From the NCBI GenBank assembly GCA_020555605.1, contig JAJCJC010000013.1, forward strand, positions 1 to 63,579: a DNA stretch of 63,579 nt, written 5' to 3'. The position numbers were made by a program, and so were the translations under genes. The DNA comes from a bacterium 210917-SL.2.15. GTDB lineage: Bacteria; Bacillota; Clostridia; Oscillospirales; Oscillospiraceae. Below, piece by piece: positions 1-9,107 of this stretch (the first letter of the stretch is position 1; each line of letters begins with the position of its first letter). The notes beneath the pieces are model-generated. The model made no database searches. It had not been told where the DNA came from and was given only the letters and a program-made list of their open reading frames with translations.

Positions 1-71
1 GAAAAGACCTCCTGGTTCTTTTTGTTGCAGTTGGCCGACCGCAACTTTATTCTACCAGAAGGTCTTTTTCA
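1..71. repeat. imperfect inverted repeat at window edge
   Basis: Bases 1-18 are nearly the reverse complement of bases 55-71; both carry an AGACC/GGTCT core next to poly-A/poly-T. A short inner inverted repeat (cgacc/ggccga) sits in the loop. It could be a terminator of a gene left of the window or the end of a small mobile element; the edge prevents a decision. Confidence 0.35.
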
Positions 72-91
72 CTATATAATTTCTTTATACT

Positions 92-177
92 CCCCGGCTT
101 AGCCGGGGGTTGTCTTTCCGCTTAAGCCAACAATAACGATCAGCGCTTCTCCGTTCTGCAAACGGAAAAGCGCTGAT
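92..177. terminator. two hairpins 3' of the GNAT gene
   Basis: A GC hairpin (CCCCGGC/GCCGGGG, 92-98 with 102-108) is followed by a nested hairpin (ATCAGCGCTT at 139-148 pairing with 168-177). The second lies directly downstream of the minus-strand acetyltransferase and may terminate it. Neither has a clear U-tract on the minus strand, so the function is uncertain. Confidence 0.35.
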
Positions 178-191
178 TTGTTTTAGGCGGA

Positions 192-677
192 TTACAGTGT
201 TTTTTGAAAAGCAATACGCTCGGAACCGTCCGCCAAGAAGATGCGTCCGCAATATGCAAAGCCGCACTTTTTCAAAAGGGTCTGCATCGGTTGATTGTCC
301 CGGTGCGTATCAATGCGTACGTTACCGCAGCGATGCAGGCACCAGTCCAAACAGAACACGCCCACACCGCTGCCATGGCGCGCTACACAGATGCGATGTA
401 CCGTACCATAGGGCGCATCATTACGCCAGGCGCCGTCGCAAATGGTCGCATAAGTGGGCTCTTTACCCATAATCAGTGAAAAGACTGCTGCGATCGCTTC
501 GCCTTCTGTGCAGACAAAACTGTATCCCTGCTCGATTTCCCAGGTAATCAGCGTCCGGGACGGATAGCCCTGCCCCCATTGGTTCGGATTTCCACTTTGA
601 TACATAAATGCCCGAGCCACATCGTAAAGAGCCATCACGGATTCTAAATCCCGCATCTGTGTTCTTCTGATTTCCAT
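192..677 (-). CDS. GNAT family N-acetyltransferase
   Basis: A 161-aa single-domain GNAT acetyltransferase, expected to move an acetyl group from acetyl-CoA to an unidentified amine. The N-terminal MEIRRTQMRDLESVMALYD matches the usual beta1-alpha1 start. The core RICVARHGSGVG is the beta4/acetyl-CoA pyrophosphate loop, and RIDTHRDNQPMQTLLKKCGF is the C-terminal GNAT signature. An ATG preceded by GAAGG supports the start. It lies downstream of an MFS gene on the same strand with about 105 bases between them, so co-transcription is possible. The substrate cannot be deduced. Confidence 0.88.
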   Translation of the reverse strand: MEIRRTQMRDLESVMALYDVARAFMYQSGNPNQWGQGYPSRTLITWEIEQGYSFVCTEGEAIAAVFSLIMGKEPTYATICDGAWRNDAPYGTVHRICVARHGSGVGVFCLDWCLHRCGNVRIDTHRDNQPMQTLLKKCGFAYCGRIFLADGSERIAFQKTL

Positions 678-782
678 ATCGCCTTCTGCACCGTGTTTGT
701 CGGCGCTTCCTCCACTTCGTTTTTGTACCGTTTGAGCGTTCAGACAATTCCTGGATCTTTGTATCCTTTGTGTATATTATTA

Positions 783-2036
783 TTATGGCATATTCTGCCG
801 CGCTATTTTGTGCAGTCGTGCCGATCGGAGGTACAACGGAATGGCTGTCAACTGCGTCAAAACAGATACTGCCACCATAGCAGAAAGATTCACATCATAC
901 AGCGCCCCCAACAACCAGCTTCCAAAAAACCAAAAGACACCGAAAGAGCATTCAAAAATGCCATACCCTGTCGCCCGACTGGTCTTGGGGACCATACCGG
1001 TCACGGCAGCCTTCAAAATGGATTCCTGCGCTCCCATACCTACGCCCCACAGAGCGATACCCAGAAGCAGTGCCGGAACCGAATGGACAGAGAAAATGAA
1101 TACCGAAAAAGGCGCGCTGATCAAAGTCGACAGCACCAGCGCCGCCACGCCGCGTCTGTCATAGAGGAATCCAAACAGAAGCGCCGCCACTGCGTCCACC
1201 AGCATAGCCCCGGCGTAAAGCAGGGGCAGCGTACCAGTGGTGATCAAGCTCGTAGTTTGTGCCAAATGCGGCGAAAGTTCTGTAAACGTACGGGAAACAT
1301 GCATGATCACAATGGAATAATCGATAAAGCCAAAGGCAAACAGGCTGATCCCCACAATATACAGTAAGAACTCCTTTTTCATCCGAAACGGAACATACTC
1401 TTTCGGTTCCGGCTCAAATTGCTCAGGATTCGGAAATTTGCGCTTTGTGATTAACAGCAGGATCATCGTAATTGCGCCTGGAATAGCCAGCGCCGCAAAA
1501 CACGAAGCATACACTTTAAAGGTCGTGCCCTCCGTTTGAAAAAGCATGACAACATAGAGCAATACAGGGCCAAGAAATGCGCCGATCTGATCCAGTAATT
1601 CTTGAAGGCCGAAGCTTTTGCCCGCACCTTCCTGAGAAGCAGCAAAAGACATAATCGTATCCTTCGCCGGCTTTTTAATCGCTTTTCCCATACGCTGTAT
1701 CACCAGCAGGCCGCAGGCCCACATCCAGCCGTGTTCTCCCACCAGCGCCAGAGCCGGAACCGCAAGGATGTCCAATCCATAACCCAGAATCACCATAGGC
1801 CAGTACTGTTTGGTTTTATCGGTCAATTTTCCAAAAACATACCGCATGGAATAGCCCACCAGCTCGCCCAAGCCGGAAACAAATCCAATCGTAGCTGCAG
1901 AAGCTCCCAGCAAAGACAAATAGGCTCCGCGAATACTGGAAGCCCCCTCGTGTGTCATATCCGAAAACAGGCTGACGATACCGAATAGCAAAATAAAAGC
2001 CATAGCCGTTGACAGGCAACGTTTCTTGGACGTCAC
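783..2036 (-). CDS. MFS transporter
   Basis: A major facilitator superfamily permease of about 417 aa with alternating hydrophobic helices over its full length. The first loop contains FSDMTHEGASS, typical of an MFS subgroup annotated only as permeases. The A-motif-like GKLTDKTKQYW follows TM2 and FLYDRRGVAAL marks the second-half repeat. I prefer the GTG start at 2036 because GGGGGAG lies 7 bases upstream; the longer open frame to 2072 would put odd cytosolic residues first. The substrate is unknown. The gene precedes the GNAT gene on the same strand. Confidence 0.85.
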   Translation of the reverse strand: MTSKKRCLSTAMAFILLFGIVSLFSDMTHEGASSIRGAYLSLLGASAATIGFVSGLGELVGYSMRYVFGKLTDKTKQYWPMVILGYGLDILAVPALALVGEHGWMWACGLLVIQRMGKAIKKPAKDTIMSFAASQEGAGKSFGLQELLDQIGAFLGPVLLYVVMLFQTEGTTFKVYASCFAALAIPGAITMILLLITKRKFPNPEQFEPEPKEYVPFRMKKEFLLYIVGISLFAFGFIDYSIVIMHVSRTFTELSPHLAQTTSLITTGTLPLLYAGAMLVDAVAALLFGFLYDRRGVAALVLSTLISAPFSVFIFSVHSVPALLLGIALWGVGMGAQESILKAAVTGMVPKTSRATGYGIFECSFGVFWFFGSWLLGALYDVNLSAMVAVSVLTQLTAIPLYLRSARLHKIARQNMP

Positions 2037-2372
2037 AACGCATCTCCCCCAATTCACACAACCGGAAAACACTGCAACGCCACACGCTTCCGGAGCACTG
2101 TAAAATTTTTTCTACCAAAATTTTATTTTTTTCATTATACTACTGCCCTTGGAAATGTCAACAAATGCCTACCTGGCAGCGCAATGTACACCTACGCCGC
2201 TTTTCTTGTTACTCAAACCGTTTCTTTCAATCTCGCTTTGGCTTGATATATTGCTTTACGTCCCATAAAAGCCGACTTTCTGTTCTCAATTGAAAAAGGC
2301 AATCGTTTCTCTCTTTCCACACATCTGAATGGACACATCATGTAGCGCACAAAGTATTCCTTTCTCCAGCTC
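2037..2372. other. intergenic region without a recognised gene
   Basis: About 335 AT-richer bases between divergently transcribed units (MFS leftward, radical SAM cluster rightward). I see no convincing coding region or RNA gene. The only clear element is the promoter at its right end (2373-2401), annotated separately. Confidence 0.5.
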
Positions 2373-2401
2373 TTGACAATCGAACATTTATTCTATATAG
2401 T
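2373..2401 (+). promoter_or_regulatory. sigma-A promoter of the 48-aa gene/radical SAM operon
   Basis: A perfect -35 TTGACA (2373-2378), a 17-bp spacer and -10 TATAGT (2396-2401). Transcription would begin near 2408, giving a leader of about 80 bases before the first ribosome-binding site (AAAGGAGG, 2472-2479). Confidence 0.8.
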
Positions 2402-2488
2402 ATGGATAGAACATCCTTCGGAACGCCGGGGAACGAGCTAGAGAATTGGCTGGACGATACGGAATCCCTGTAAAGGAGGAAAGCGAAA

Positions 2489-2635
2489 GTGGATATGGAA
2501 CAGGCGCAGAAAATATTACAGGATCTGGAAAAGAAGTCGGACGAGGGGTCAGAACTGACGGACCAGGAAGCGGTGCAGGGGTTCGACGCTTTGTGTGCGA
2601 TGATGACGTACCCGGATCCGATGTTTTGTCGGTGA
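2489..2635 (+). CDS. 48-aa acidic small protein, unknown function
   Basis: A GTG start (2489) follows an excellent AAAGGAGG site with 9-base spacing. The product is 48 aa, rich in Glu/Asp/Gln (MDMEQAQKILQDLEKK at the start), and ends TYPDPMFCR before TGA. It has no signal peptide or membrane segment and begins with a predicted helix. It is the first gene behind a strong promoter, and its stop lies 4 bases before the radical SAM start, so translation is probably coupled. I do not recognise the family. A conserved small partner of the radical SAM protein is plausible but is inference. Confidence 0.7.
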   Translation: MDMEQAQKILQDLEKKSDEGSELTDQEAVQGFDALCAMMTYPDPMFCR

Positions 2636-2639
2636 GACT

Positions 2640-3926
2640 ATGGAACTTTTACAAAAACTCGAAATTCTGGCAGATGCCGCAAAGTATGACGCAGCATGCA
2701 CCTCCAGCGGCGTAAAGCGCGGTTATCGGCGGGGCCGGGTAGGTAATACCACGTCCGCAATCAACGGCTGCTGCCACAGCTTTTCCGCCGACGGGCGGTG
2801 CATCACCCTGCTCAAGGTACTGATGAGCAACTATTGCATTTACGACTGCAAATACTGCGTCAACCGCCGCAGCAGCGACGTGCGCCGCACAGCCTTCACG
2901 CCCCGGGAGCTGGCGGAACTGACGATCGGTTTTTACCGCCGCAACTATATTGAAGGACTGTTTCTCTCCTCCGGTGTGCTGAAAAATGCAGACTACACAA
3001 TGGAACGGATGATCCAATGCCTTTCCCTGCTGCGCGGGGAATACCGTTTCAACGGCTACATCCACGCCAAGGCCATTCCCGGAGCGACACCGGAGCTTGT
3101 GCACCAATTAGGGCTTTTGGCCGACCGGCTGAGCGTGAACATCGAGCTTCCCTCGGAGCAGGCCCTGAAAACGCTGTGCCCAGAAAAAAACAAGGCCTCC
3201 ATTTTCAGGCCCATGGGCCGCATTGCCGATACCCTGCAGGAAAACCGGCACGACCTGGCCCGCTACCGCCATACGCCCAGATTTGCCCCAGCCGGTCAGA
3301 GCACTCAGATGATCATCGGCGCCACACCGGACGATGACCGACACATCCTAAACCTCAGCCAGGGATTGTACCGGAAATACCATCTCAAGCGCGTCTTTTA
3401 CTCCGCTTATATTCCGGTTACAGAGCACGCCCTGCTTCCGGCCAAAGACAGTAAGCCGCCCCTCCTGCGGGAGCACCGCCTGTACCAGGCCGACTGGCTG
3501 CTGCGCTTTTACGGCTTCACCGCTGAAGAACTACTGGATGAGGCCCACCCCAATTTTGATCCTGCTTTGGATCCCAAATGTGGCTGGGCGCTCCATCATC
3601 TGGAACAGTTCCCGGTGGAGGTCTCCACAGCCGATTATGAAACGCTTTTGCGCGTGCCGGGCATCGGCACCGTATGCGCCAGGCGCATTCTCTCAGTGCG
3701 CCGTACCTGCCGCCTTGACTTCGACGTACTCAAAAAACTGCGGGTTGTCCTCAAACGCGCGCAGTATTTTATTACCTGCAACGGGAAAATGGCCGCCGGC
3801 ATACGATTCCGGGAAGAAAGCGTGCGCCGCACGCTGACCATGCTGGAAGCAAAAGAGCTGCCCGGCGAGGCGGGCAAACAGCTGAGTCTGTTCCAGCCGG
3901 AGGCGGAAAGAAGGCTGGCGCCGTGA
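2640..3926 (+). CDS. radical SAM protein, putative DNA modification/repair (rSAM_link_UDG type)
   Basis: A 428-aa radical SAM enzyme. CIYDCKYC near residue 65 is the CxxxCxxC motif that binds the [4Fe-4S]/SAM cluster. The C-terminal third carries a helix-hairpin-helix, LLRVPGIGTVCARRIL, usual for DNA-binding proteins. This matches the family known as putative DNA modification/repair radical SAM protein, whose genes accompany, or are linked with fusions to, uracil-DNA glycosylase-type proteins. The downstream gene overlaps by 4 bases (GTGA) and is the standard partner. The upstream 48-aa gene is 4 bases away. The reaction is not established; a nucleic-acid substrate is inferred from the HhH and the partner. 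Confidence 0.85.
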   Translation: MELLQKLEILADAAKYDAACTSSGVKRGYRRGRVGNTTSAINGCCHSFSADGRCITLLKVLMSNYCIYDCKYCVNRRSSDVRRTAFTPRELAELTIGFYRRNYIEGLFLSSGVLKNADYTMERMIQCLSLLRGEYRFNGYIHAKAIPGATPELVHQLGLLADRLSVNIELPSEQALKTLCPEKNKASIFRPMGRIADTLQENRHDLARYRHTPRFAPAGQSTQMIIGATPDDDRHILNLSQGLYRKYHLKRVFYSAYIPVTEHALLPAKDSKPPLLREHRLYQADWLLRFYGFTAEELLDEAHPNFDPALDPKCGWALHHLEQFPVEVSTADYETLLRVPGIGTVCARRILSVRRTCRLDFDVLKKLRVVLKRAQYFITCNGKMAAGIRFREESVRRTLTMLEAKELPGEAGKQLSLFQPEAERRLAP

Positions 3927-4738
3927 TATGGAGCGAATGTATCTATGAATACGATGGTTCCTTTTCTGGCCTTTTGTGCTGCATCTTTGACAGCTATACC
4001 CGCAAAGAAAGGCCGGTTTCCATTCTGGAAACCGGCCGGGAACAGATTTCCCTGTACGCTTCTCACGCCGTGGAAACGGACACAGGCCATGCAAAACGCA
4101 TTTGGGAAAGCGTGCGCATCCGCTCCGCGGCAGCAGCAAAGCTGATCCGGCGCGCTCATCTCACCTGCCTTCCGGAACGGGAAATGCGGATCTATCGCTT
4201 GGTCTGTCGGCTGTACCGCGAAGGCCCCGCGTTTCTCAAAAATCCTACGGACCCGGATCTTTATCCGCTGCACATCGCTGTGCGGCACATGGGTACCGAA
4301 TTGGAAAAACTGCGCGGTTTCGTGCGCTTTTCCGAATTTGACGGACTGTACGCCGCCGAAATTGCGCCGAAAAACCGCGTGCTCCCCGCTTTGCGCCGCC
4401 ATTTCTGCGAGCGTTTTGCCGATCAGGACTTTCTGATCTACGACCGCACCCACAAGGAAGCGCTGGTGCACTGCCGGGGGCGCTGGATCATCACGCCGCT
4501 GGATTCCTTTACCATGGCCAAGCCCGGCCGCAGTGAGGCAGCCTTTCGCAGGCTCTGGAAAACGTTTTACGACGCCATCGCCATCCGGGAGCGTACCAAT
4601 CCCCGCTGCCAGCGCGGCAATCTGCCTCTGCGATACCGCAGCGACATGACGGAATTTCAGGATGAATCCTATTTTCAGGCTGAGGACGAACTGCCGCCGC
4701 CTGCCCGGAACGCCCCATCACTCCCCCGCACCGACTAA
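3923..4738 (+). CDS. TIGR03915-type putative DNA repair protein (DUF4130)
   Basis: A 271-aa protein starting at GTG inside the radical SAM stop (GTGA overlap), so the two are translationally coupled. The start (IWSECIYEYDGSFSGLL), the internal HIAVRHMGTELEKLRGFVRF block and the FCERFADQDFLIYD block match the DUF4130/TIGR03915 family, which is found next to or fused with the radical SAM protein and UDG-like domains. The C-terminal tail after residue 245 is proline-rich and low in conservation signals. The gene converges on sigF with a 21-base overlap. The biochemical role is unknown. Confidence 0.82.
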   Translation: MIWSECIYEYDGSFSGLLCCIFDSYTRKERPVSILETGREQISLYASHAVETDTGHAKRIWESVRIRSAAAAKLIRRAHLTCLPEREMRIYRLVCRLYREGPAFLKNPTDPDLYPLHIAVRHMGTELEKLRGFVRFSEFDGLYAAEIAPKNRVLPALRRHFCERFADQDFLIYDRTHKEALVHCRGRWIITPLDSFTMAKPGRSEAAFRRLWKTFYDAIAIRERTNPRCQRGNLPLRYRSDMTEFQDESYFQAEDELPPPARNAPSLPRTD

Positions 4739-5431
4739 GGTCCGCAACTGTTTAAGCGCCCGTTTTTCCAAACGTGAAACCTGCACCTGCGAAATATGCA
4801 CCACCGCAGCGCACTCCTGCTGCGTATAGGCGCGGAAATAGCGCAGCGCAATGATCGTGCGCTCCTTTTCCGGCAGCGCCTCCACCGCCTGACGCAGGGC
4901 CAGCGTGCGCAGCATGGTTTCTTCCCCGTCCTCAGCGCGCAGGACGCTCTCCAAGGTCAGTCCCTCTGCTGTTTCTTGCTGCAGTGATTCCGGCGCAGCG
5001 GCGGACAGCTCCGCAGCGGCGATATCCTCCGCCGTCAGCCCTGTTTCCGCCGCCAGTTCCGACAGGACAGGCTCCCGCCCCAGAACCCCGCGCAGTCGTT
5101 CCCGCACGGCCGCGATCTGAGCGGCGCGCTGTTTGAGCGTGCGCCCCACCTTGATCGTTCCATCATCACGCAAAAAGCGGCGGATCTCGCCGCTGATCTT
5201 GGGCACGGCATATGTAGAAAACTCAGTTCCAAAGGCTTGATCAAAACCGCGCACCGCCTTCAAAAAGCCCAGGCACCCCAATTGATACAGATCCTCTGCC
5301 TCCACTCCGCGGCCGCAATAGCGACGCACGATGCTCCAAATAAGTCCGCTGTTTTCCTCAATCAGCCTTTCGCAGGCGTCGTTATCGCCTTTACCGGCGC
5401 GCCGCAGCAGGACGCGCATTTCCTCCGTCAT
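4718..5431 (-). CDS. sigF: RNA polymerase sporulation sigma factor SigF
   Basis: A 237-aa sigma-70 family factor of usual SigF length. Region 2 (DLYQLGCLGFLKAVRGFD ... FSTYAVPKISGEIRRFLRD) and region 4 (LPEKERTIIALRYFRAYTQQECA, HISQVQVSRLEKRALKQL) are intact. It is the third gene of a classic spoIIA operon and overlaps the spoIIAB stop by 4 bases. In this system SigF directs early forespore transcription and is held inactive by SpoIIAB until SpoIIAA is dephosphorylated. SigG is the closest alternative, but the operon context makes SigF secure. The 3' end overlaps the convergent DUF4130 gene. Confidence 0.96.
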   Translation of the reverse strand: MTEEMRVLLRRAGKGDNDACERLIEENSGLIWSIVRRYCGRGVEAEDLYQLGCLGFLKAVRGFDQAFGTEFSTYAVPKISGEIRRFLRDDGTIKVGRTLKQRAAQIAAVRERLRGVLGREPVLSELAAETGLTAEDIAAAELSAAAPESLQQETAEGLTLESVLRAEDGEETMLRTLALRQAVEALPEKERTIIALRYFRAYTQQECAAVVHISQVQVSRLEKRALKQLRTLVGAGE

Positions 5432-5871
5432 TGCCCCTCGCCGCCGCGCAGCGCGATTTTGCGCTTCATGGTCACCACGGTTCCTTTGCCTGGAGCCGAA
5501 CGCACACGCAGGGAATCCATAAAGCTCTCCATGATGGTAAAGCCCATACCGCTGCGCTCCTCCCCACCAGTGGTGAACATCGGACGGCGCGCCTCATCTA
5601 CATCGGCTATGCCTACGCCCCAGTCCCGCACTACCAGTTCCAGTATCCCGCCTGCATACAGCCGTGCCTGAATACGGATGCGTCCGATGGAATCAGGGTA
5701 AGCGTGGACAATGGCGTTCGTCACCGCTTCGCTGACGGCTGTTTTGATGTCGCCGATTTCTTCCAACGTGGGATCCAGCTGAGCCGCAAATCCCGCCACA
5801 GCCAGGCGGGCAAACCCTTCATTGCTGCTTTTGCTCAAAAAATCGATCTGCATTTTGTTTTCTGCTCTCAC
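5428..5871 (-). CDS. spoIIAB: anti-sigma F factor SpoIIAB
   Basis: A 147-aa GHKL serine kinase/anti-sigma factor. The N box EAVTNAIVHAY, G1 box DWGVGIAD and G2 box SGMGFTIM for ATP binding are all present. SpoIIAB binds SigF and phosphorylates SpoIIAA. The gene sits between spoIIAA and sigF with 4-base overlaps at both ends (5868-5871 and 5428-5431), an arrangement that keeps the three products in balance. The start at 5871 is set by the overlap. Confidence 0.96.
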   Translation of the reverse strand: MRAENKMQIDFLSKSSNEGFARLAVAGFAAQLDPTLEEIGDIKTAVSEAVTNAIVHAYPDSIGRIRIQARLYAGGILELVVRDWGVGIADVDEARRPMFTTGGEERSGMGFTIMESFMDSLRVRSAPGKGTVVTMKRKIALRGGEGQ

Positions 5872-6191
5872 AGCTTTTCTGCCTCCTTTTCAATGGTCAC
5901 AACGCTGCCGATGCTGGCGGCCCGTAGCACCCGCATAGCCTGGGGCTGTACATGAGTCACGCGCATGCTCCCGCCCAGATTCTGCATCCTTTTATATAGC
6001 CGCAGGATCACGGCAATGCCGGAAGAGTCCATAAAGGATACGCCGGAAAAATCCAGCGTCGTCCGCAGCGGCAGCGCCACATCCAGATGCCGGTCGATTT
6101 CCAGCATGACCTCTTTGGCCCCGTGATGGTCCAGTTCGCCGTGCAGCTGCAGCGTCAGGTCCCGATCGATTCGTTTTGCAGTCACTTTCAT
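5868..6191 (-). CDS. spoIIAA: anti-sigma F factor antagonist SpoIIAA
   Basis: A 107-aa STAS-domain protein. FMDSSGIAVILRLYKRM contains the phosphoacceptor serine (Ser56/57 here, Ser58 in B. subtilis). When dephosphorylated it binds SpoIIAB and frees SigF. The open frame continues upstream to 6479, but the ATG at 6191 follows GGAAGTGG and gives the normal family length. It is the first gene of the operon. I found no convincing SigH-type promoter in the 150 bases upstream, which end at the valS terminator. Confidence 0.95.
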   Translation of the reverse strand: MKVTAKRIDRDLTLQLHGELDHHGAKEVMLEIDRHLDVALPLRTTLDFSGVSFMDSSGIAVILRLYKRMQNLGGSMRVTHVQPQAMRVLRAASIGSVVTIEKEAEKL

Positions 6192-6335
6192 CGTTCCACT
6201 TCCTTTTCCTTCGCGGATCAAATTTGTGTTTTTGTGCGCCGTACATATCGCCCTTTCGCTGCCGCGTCTTCTCTTTTTCCGGCCGCCGAACAGGCCTGTT
6301 GCGGTGCCCCTGCATCCCGGAGCGCTCCTCCGGAA

Positions 6336-6376
6336 AGAAAAAACGAGGATACTGCGTTTTTCACGCAGTATCCTCA
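6336..6376 (-). terminator. intrinsic terminator of valS
   Basis: A 12-bp perfect stem (6345-6356 with 6364-6375, GAGGATACTGCG) is followed on the minus strand by a six-T run (6338-6343). It separates valS from the spoIIA operon. Confidence 0.85.
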
Positions 6377-6438
6377 TTTTATCTCTTATTGAGAACGGAG
6401 TTTGTCGAAGCGGCGCGCAGCGGCGGCCTTTTTTGCTA

Positions 6439-9075
6439 TCAGGAACGCATTTGCGCAGCGCTTTCTTCCAGCTTGGCAATCAGGGCGCGGTACTTCTCCG
6501 CCTGCTGACGCTGGCCCTCCACCACATTGGCCGGGGCTTTGGACACAAAGTTTTCATTGCTCAACTTTGCTTCGATGCGTCTGAGTCCTTCCTCCGCCTT
6601 CTCCTTTTCCTTGGCAATGCGCGCCAGTTCCTGTTCCACATCCACAAGATCCGCCAGAGGCAGATAGAGCGAGGCGTCTGCCGTGGCCAGCGTCACCATA
6701 CCGGCCGCGTCGGCCGGCGCGGCGTCCGTCACCGTCAACTCCGACACACAGGCCAGACGCTTGATGAAATGCGCGCCCTGGGTGTAGATTGCCGGCGTGC
6801 CAGTGACCAGGATCAACGCCGCCTTGCGGGAGGGCGGCACATTCATTTCGCTGCGACGGCTGCGCACGGCGTTGATTGCCGCCATCACAGCTTCCATGGC
6901 CCCCTCCTCGGCGGCAAAATCAAATTCCGGCTTTACCTCGGGCCAGGGGGAGGTCATCAGGAAATCGCCGCTGTGGGGCAGCGCCTGCCAGATCTCCTCG
7001 GTGATAAAGGGCATGAAGGGATGCAGCATGGCCAGCACCTGCTCCCACACATAACACAGCACACGTTGGGCATTTTCTTTGCTGCGCGCATCCTCACCGG
7101 TCAGGCGCGTCTTGGTCAATTCGATATACCAATCGCAGTAGGTGTCCCAGACAAAATCGTACACATTGGCCGAGGCTACGCCCAGCTCGTAGCTGTCGAG
7201 GTTGGCCGTCACATCGCGGATCAGCTTATTCAGGCGGCTGAGCACCCATTTATCCTCCAGTTCCAGCTCTTTCAAGGGCGGCAGGGCGCAGTCCTCTACA
7301 GTCAGATTCATCATCAGGAAACGGGACGCGTTCCAGATCTTGTTGGCAAAGTTGCGCATAGCCTCGCACTTCTCCACATAAAAGCGCATATCGTTTCCGG
7401 GGCTGTTGCCGGTGACCAAATTGAAGCGCAGAGCGTCTGCGCCGTACTGCTCCGCCATTTCCAGCGGGTCGATGCCGTTGCCCAGGGATTTGGACATTTT
7501 GCGGCCCTTGTCATCGCGCACCAGGCCGTGGATCAGCACCGTGTCAAAGGGATATTTCTTCATATGCTCGCAGCCGGAGAAGATCATGCGTGCTACCCAG
7601 AAGAAGATGATGTCGTAACCCGTGACCAACACAGAGGTAGGATAATAATACTCCAGCTCTGGCGTCTTGTCGGGCCAGCCCAGGGTGCTGAAAGGCCACA
7701 GCGCACTGGAGAACCAAGTGTCCAGCACATCCTCGTCCCGGGTGAGCTGGGTGCAGCCGCATTTTTCGCACCGGGTGGGATCCTCGCGACTGACATTGAT
7801 ATGGCCGCAGTCCGCACAGTACCAGGCGGGAATCTGATGGCCCCACCACAGCTGACGGGAAATGCACCAGTCGTGCACGTTTTCCATCCAGTTGGTGTAC
7901 GTTTTGGAGAAACGGTCGGGGACAAATTTCACCTCGCCGTCATTCACCACCCGCAACGCCTCTTTCGCCAGCGGCTCCATGCGCACAAACCACTGGGCGG
8001 AGATCAGCGGTTCCACATCGTTGTGACAGCGATAGCAGGTGCCCACATTGTGGCTGTAATCTTCGATTTTCTCAATGAAGCCCGCCGTCTGTAGGTCTTC
8101 CACCACTTTTTTGCGGCACTCATAGCGATCCATGCCCTCGTAGGGGCCGCCGTTGGCATTGATTTTGCCATTGTCGTCGATCACTCGAATGGTTTCCAAA
8201 TTGTGGCGCAATCCCACCTCGAAGTCATTGGGATCGTGGGCCGGGGTCATCTTCACGCAGCCGGTGCCGAAGCCCATTTCCACATAGTCGTCGGCCACGA
8301 TGGGAATCTCACGGTTCATAATGGGCAGGATGCAGGTCTTTCCGATTAGATCCTGATAACGCTCATCGTTAGGGTTGACGGCCACGCCGGTATCGCCCAT
8401 CATGGTTTCCGGACGGGTGGTGGCCACCACCAGATAGTCGTCGCTGCCTTTGATGGGATAGCGCAGATGCCACAGGTGGCCCGGCTTTTCGGTGTATTCC
8501 ACTTCTGCGTCAGACAGGGCCGTGACGCAGTGGGGGCACCAATTGATGATGCGGCTGCCCTTATAGATCAGATCCTTCTCATACAGGGACACAAACACCT
8601 CGCGCACCGCTTTAGAGCAGCCCTCGTCCATGGTGAAGCGGGAGCGGTCCCAATCGCAGGAAACGCCCATTTTTTTCTGCTGGGCTACGATGCGCCCGCC
8701 GTACTTTTCTTTCCACTGCCACACGCGCTCGAGGAACTTCGCGCGGCCCAGGTCGTAACGTGTCTTGCCCTCGTTGACGCGCAAGTCTTCCTCCACCTTG
8801 ATCTGGGTGGCAATGCCGGCGTGGTCGCAGCCTGGCACCCACAGGGCGTTGTAGCCCTGCATGCGCTTATAGCGGATCAGGATATCCTGCAGCGTGCAGT
8901 CCAGGGCGTGGCCCATGTGCAGCTGCCCCGTCACATTGGGGGGCGGCATGACAATGGTGAAAGGCTTCTTGCTGTCATCCGGCTCGGAGTGGAAGCACTT
9001 TCCGTCTATCCACATCTGATAGATGCTGCTTTCCACAGCCTGGGGATCATACACCTTCGGCAGTTCTTTTTTCAT
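6439..9075 (-). CDS. valS: valine--tRNA ligase
   Basis: An 878-aa class I aminoacyl-tRNA synthetase that charges tRNA-Val. The HIGH signature appears as HMGH (in PPPNVTGQLHMGHALD), KMSKS as KMSKSLGNGIDPLE, and the N-terminal PPPNVTG is the ValRS hallmark. The editing domain begins with WHLRYPIKGSDDYLVVATTRPETMMGD. The C-terminal coiled coil (VDVEQELARIAKEKEKAEEGL) is the usual ValRS tRNA-binding arm. Length is typical. A T-box leader with a Val (GUC) specifier lies upstream of the YcxB-like gene, so the two genes probably share tRNA-Val-responsive control. The bicistronic arrangement is inferred from the 32-base gap. Confidence 0.97.
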   Translation of the reverse strand: MKKELPKVYDPQAVESSIYQMWIDGKCFHSEPDDSKKPFTIVMPPPNVTGQLHMGHALDCTLQDILIRYKRMQGYNALWVPGCDHAGIATQIKVEEDLRVNEGKTRYDLGRAKFLERVWQWKEKYGGRIVAQQKKMGVSCDWDRSRFTMDEGCSKAVREVFVSLYEKDLIYKGSRIINWCPHCVTALSDAEVEYTEKPGHLWHLRYPIKGSDDYLVVATTRPETMMGDTGVAVNPNDERYQDLIGKTCILPIMNREIPIVADDYVEMGFGTGCVKMTPAHDPNDFEVGLRHNLETIRVIDDNGKINANGGPYEGMDRYECRKKVVEDLQTAGFIEKIEDYSHNVGTCYRCHNDVEPLISAQWFVRMEPLAKEALRVVNDGEVKFVPDRFSKTYTNWMENVHDWCISRQLWWGHQIPAWYCADCGHINVSREDPTRCEKCGCTQLTRDEDVLDTWFSSALWPFSTLGWPDKTPELEYYYPTSVLVTGYDIIFFWVARMIFSGCEHMKKYPFDTVLIHGLVRDDKGRKMSKSLGNGIDPLEMAEQYGADALRFNLVTGNSPGNDMRFYVEKCEAMRNFANKIWNASRFLMMNLTVEDCALPPLKELELEDKWVLSRLNKLIRDVTANLDSYELGVASANVYDFVWDTYCDWYIELTKTRLTGEDARSKENAQRVLCYVWEQVLAMLHPFMPFITEEIWQALPHSGDFLMTSPWPEVKPEFDFAAEEGAMEAVMAAINAVRSRRSEMNVPPSRKAALILVTGTPAIYTQGAHFIKRLACVSELTVTDAAPADAAGMVTLATADASLYLPLADLVDVEQELARIAKEKEKAEEGLRRIEAKLSNENFVSKAPANVVEGQRQQAEKYRALIAKLEESAAQMRS

Positions 9076-9107
9076 ACCTCTGTTCTCCTTTTTCTATCAT
9101 TGATTGA

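Noticed and set aside
92..108. IS200/IS605 right-end hairpin
   Set aside because: The GC hairpin is suggestive, but there is no tnpA/tnpB sequence in the window to support it.
6226..8094. 622-aa open frame on the plus strand
   Set aside because: It lies antisense to valS and arises from GC-rich third positions; its translation is His/Gln/Arg-rich without any recognisable motif.
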